64,000 nt of DNA from Asterionellopsis glacialis (Eukaryota > Bacillariophyta > Plagiogrammaphyceae > Rhaphoneidales > Asterionellopsidaceae). Positions 62,588-64,000 of this stretch are shown here, piece after piece. The notes under the pieces were generated by a model, which was not told the DNA's origin, did not search any database, and worked only from the letters and a program-made list of their open reading frames with translations. The translations under genes and the position numbers were made by a program. Positions within the stretch are counted from its first letter, which is position 1; every line of letters starts with the position of its first letter. Location: contig WKLE02000152.1 of assembly GCA_014885115.2 (NCBI GenBank), positions 33,146 to 97,145 of the forward strand. Direction: 5' to 3'.

Positions 62588-63919
62588 TCAGGCTTCAATG
62601 AACGCAGGCTCATCACGACTGGATAATTCCTCTAACGTAGGAGGTTTGACACCTTTTTCACGCTCATAGCTCAACTTTTGTTTTCTCTCTCCACTCAAAA
62701 TGTGAAACTTCTTTTCACATGTTGCAAAGTATGCATTTCTCTCACGGGCAAGAAATACACCCTTATATGCAAACCAAAACAAAATAAGCATCCACCCACA
62801 AAAGAGAAATGCTGCACATGAATAATCAAAAATACGATTTGGATCCTTGATGTTGGCAGCGATGCAAATGCACAACATCATGATCCCCTGTAGAAACATG
62901 CACGCGTATATGACAACATCCGTCATTGTAACATAACTAATCTCCGGCATCATTGTCGTTGTGACATATTTGAATGCAACCGTAGTCAGAACCAAGGTCA
63001 AAACTGCTGCTTGACGATCACCAAGTTCTTCAGGGGGCAAGGCAAATGTTGCAAACGATAAGAACCCAACAAGGGTCATAATTACCATCACATTCCACAT
63101 GATGAAGTTTGGACGGCGAGATACAGTCATTGCAAGGTATGCTCTACAGTATCGAGCTCCAGTTGCCGACTCGCTACCTTGACTAAGGAGCGGAAGAGAG
63201 TCATCATCCCAATCATCTTGATAGGACAGTAATCGTGGTGCTTTCATGTCCCAAGTTTGTGAAACAAATGCAGCAGATGAGATATTGGTTGGTTTCTTCT
63301 TGTCAAATGACAAGGCGACTGACTCATGACTCCAAGAACTAGTAACTCCAATATGCAAATGCTGAATGTCGAATGGAAAATTCTTCATTTCAAATCCTTC
63401 ATGAAAGACACCTTGAATGCGCCTGCATAGCATAACTTGTACCATATCTCCATCGTACTGTCCAATATCACATGGTTTAATAGGTTTGCTAGCATCACCA
63501 TCCAAACCAAACACACGATACCACAATTCTGCACCAGTATCATCTTCTTGGTATAGATTCACGAAACGAAGCTGAGGATCCCATGGAAACATTTCCTTTT
63601 GGAAGGAATTTGGCAACACCAAGGACGAGTCAAGATCTTTCTTCATCTTGTCCATAATACCCTTCTTCTCTTCCATCCACGAAGCGTACATATTGAACCG
63701 CACAGAAAATCGTTGATTTATAACATCCAATTCATTAATGTTCCATACAAAGAAGGATAGTTGAACCTCTTTTCTAACGTTGCTTGGGGTTTTACGTTCA
63801 TTTCTACTGGTGGTTGGGTGAAGCAACTCATGGACAAAATGCCTATTCGTCGCTGATTCTTCAGTGATGGACGTTGAGGAGTTGTAAAGATCACTTGATT
63901 GCTTTTTCGAATACGACAT
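62588..63919 (-). CDS. Pentameric ligand-gated ion channel (Cys-loop-receptor superfamily)
   Basis: One exon. The start at 63919 (MSYSKKQSSDL, 443 residues) is preferred; an in-frame Met at 63961 adds 14 residues. The extracellular beta-sandwich contains the FPFD motif (KNFPFDIQHLHIGVTSSW, near residue 181). Positions that carry the two Cys of animal receptors are Glu and Leu here, as in bacterial channels such as GLIC. Four membrane helices follow: M1 NFIMWNVMVIMTLVGFLSFA, M2 DRQAAVLTLVLTTVAFKYVT, M3 VVIYACMFLQGIMMLCICIA, M4 SCAAFLFCGWMLILFWFAYK. The residues before M2 read GDR, in the place of GEK in cation channels, so cation conduction is inferred. There is no clear signal peptide, which is unusual for the family and may mean an upstream exon is missing at the window edge. 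Ligand unknown. Confidence 0.9.
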   Translation of the reverse strand: MSYSKKQSSDLYNSSTSITEESATNRHFVHELLHPTTSRNERKTPSNVRKEVQLSFFVWNINELDVINQRFSVRFNMYASWMEEKKGIMDKMKKDLDSSLVLPNSFQKEMFPWDPQLRFVNLYQEDDTGAELWYRVFGLDGDASKPIKPCDIGQYDGDMVQVMLCRRIQGVFHEGFEMKNFPFDIQHLHIGVTSSWSHESVALSFDKKKPTNISSAAFVSQTWDMKAPRLLSYQDDWDDDSLPLLSQGSESATGARYCRAYLAMTVSRRPNFIMWNVMVIMTLVGFLSFATFALPPEELGDRQAAVLTLVLTTVAFKYVTTTMMPEISYVTMTDVVIYACMFLQGIMMLCICIAANIKDPNRIFDYSCAAFLFCGWMLILFWFAYKGVFLARERNAYFATCEKKFHILSGERKQKLSYEREKGVKPPTLEELSSRDEPAFIEA

Positions 63920-64000
63920 GATGTGTAAGATACAGATACAATTCTTTGACTTATTTTTCAAAGACCTACAATGTAAGTAGAGTACTTTTTTTTGTGTATT

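Noticed and set aside
1..64000. tRNA and spliceosomal snRNA genes
   Set aside because: I looked for B-box (GGTTCGAATCC-like) and U1/U2/U4/U5/U6 core words by eye in intergenic DNA and found none; a covariance scan could still find one.
1..64000. CRISPR arrays, insertion sequences or prophage
   Set aside because: No regularly spaced repeats or transposase frames are seen, and the gene content and introns are eukaryotic.

Overview
The window reads as nuclear DNA of a diatom or close stramenopile alga. The evidence is GT-AG introns of about 50-220 bases, presequences cleaved at an A-x-A/F motif (AMA-FAP, GSA-FVP, VSA-FVS) typical of plastids bounded by four membranes, a fucoxanthin-chlorophyll-type antenna protein, a nuclear copy of photosystem II psbM, and a gametolysin with a Pro/Thr/Ser-rich tail. 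The DNA is AT-rich and gene-dense apart from one large gap. Runs of N at 19413-19416, 22549-22716 and 52154-52169 are assembly gaps. I cannot name the genus.

Layout. 0.5-19 kb: mitochondrial-type RNA polymerase (+); a two-domain FEA1-like surface protein (-); dynein light chain LC8 (+); a plastid DUF1995 protein (-); a NUMOD3-motif protein (-) divergent from a NOA1/YqeH circularly permuted GTPase (+); psbM (-); an antenna protein (-). 19.7-39 kb: cap-1 mRNA methyltransferase (+); a 5.4-kb gene-free, very AT-rich tract; a plastid UVR + DUF3506 protein resembling EXECUTER (+); an unknown membrane protein (+) ending 34 bases from the end of RsmH (-); isoprenylcysteine methyltransferase (+); COP9 subunit 7 (-); a dual-specificity phosphatase (-). 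39.5-64 kb: gamma-tubulin complex protein 2 with a very long N-terminal extension (+); a disordered repeat protein (-); RAD50 in nine exons (+); a gametolysin-type metallopeptidase with a mucin-like tail (-); a 5S rRNA gene (-); a membrane RING-H2 protein (-); a pentameric ligand-gated ion channel without the Cys-loop cysteines (-).

There are no operons; these are independent nuclear genes. Several serve organelles (RNA polymerase, NOA1, RsmH, psbM, antenna, DUF1995, EXECUTER-like), others serve general cell functions (RAD50, GCP2, CSN7, LC8, ICMT, CMTR1). The items I would look at first are the AT-rich tract as a candidate centromere, the Cys-less ligand-gated channel, the EXECUTER-like protein, the beta-trefoil-like insertion in GCP2, a recurrent CTAGAGAG palindrome in intergenic DNA, and a small diverged dispersed repeat near 58 and 62 kb.
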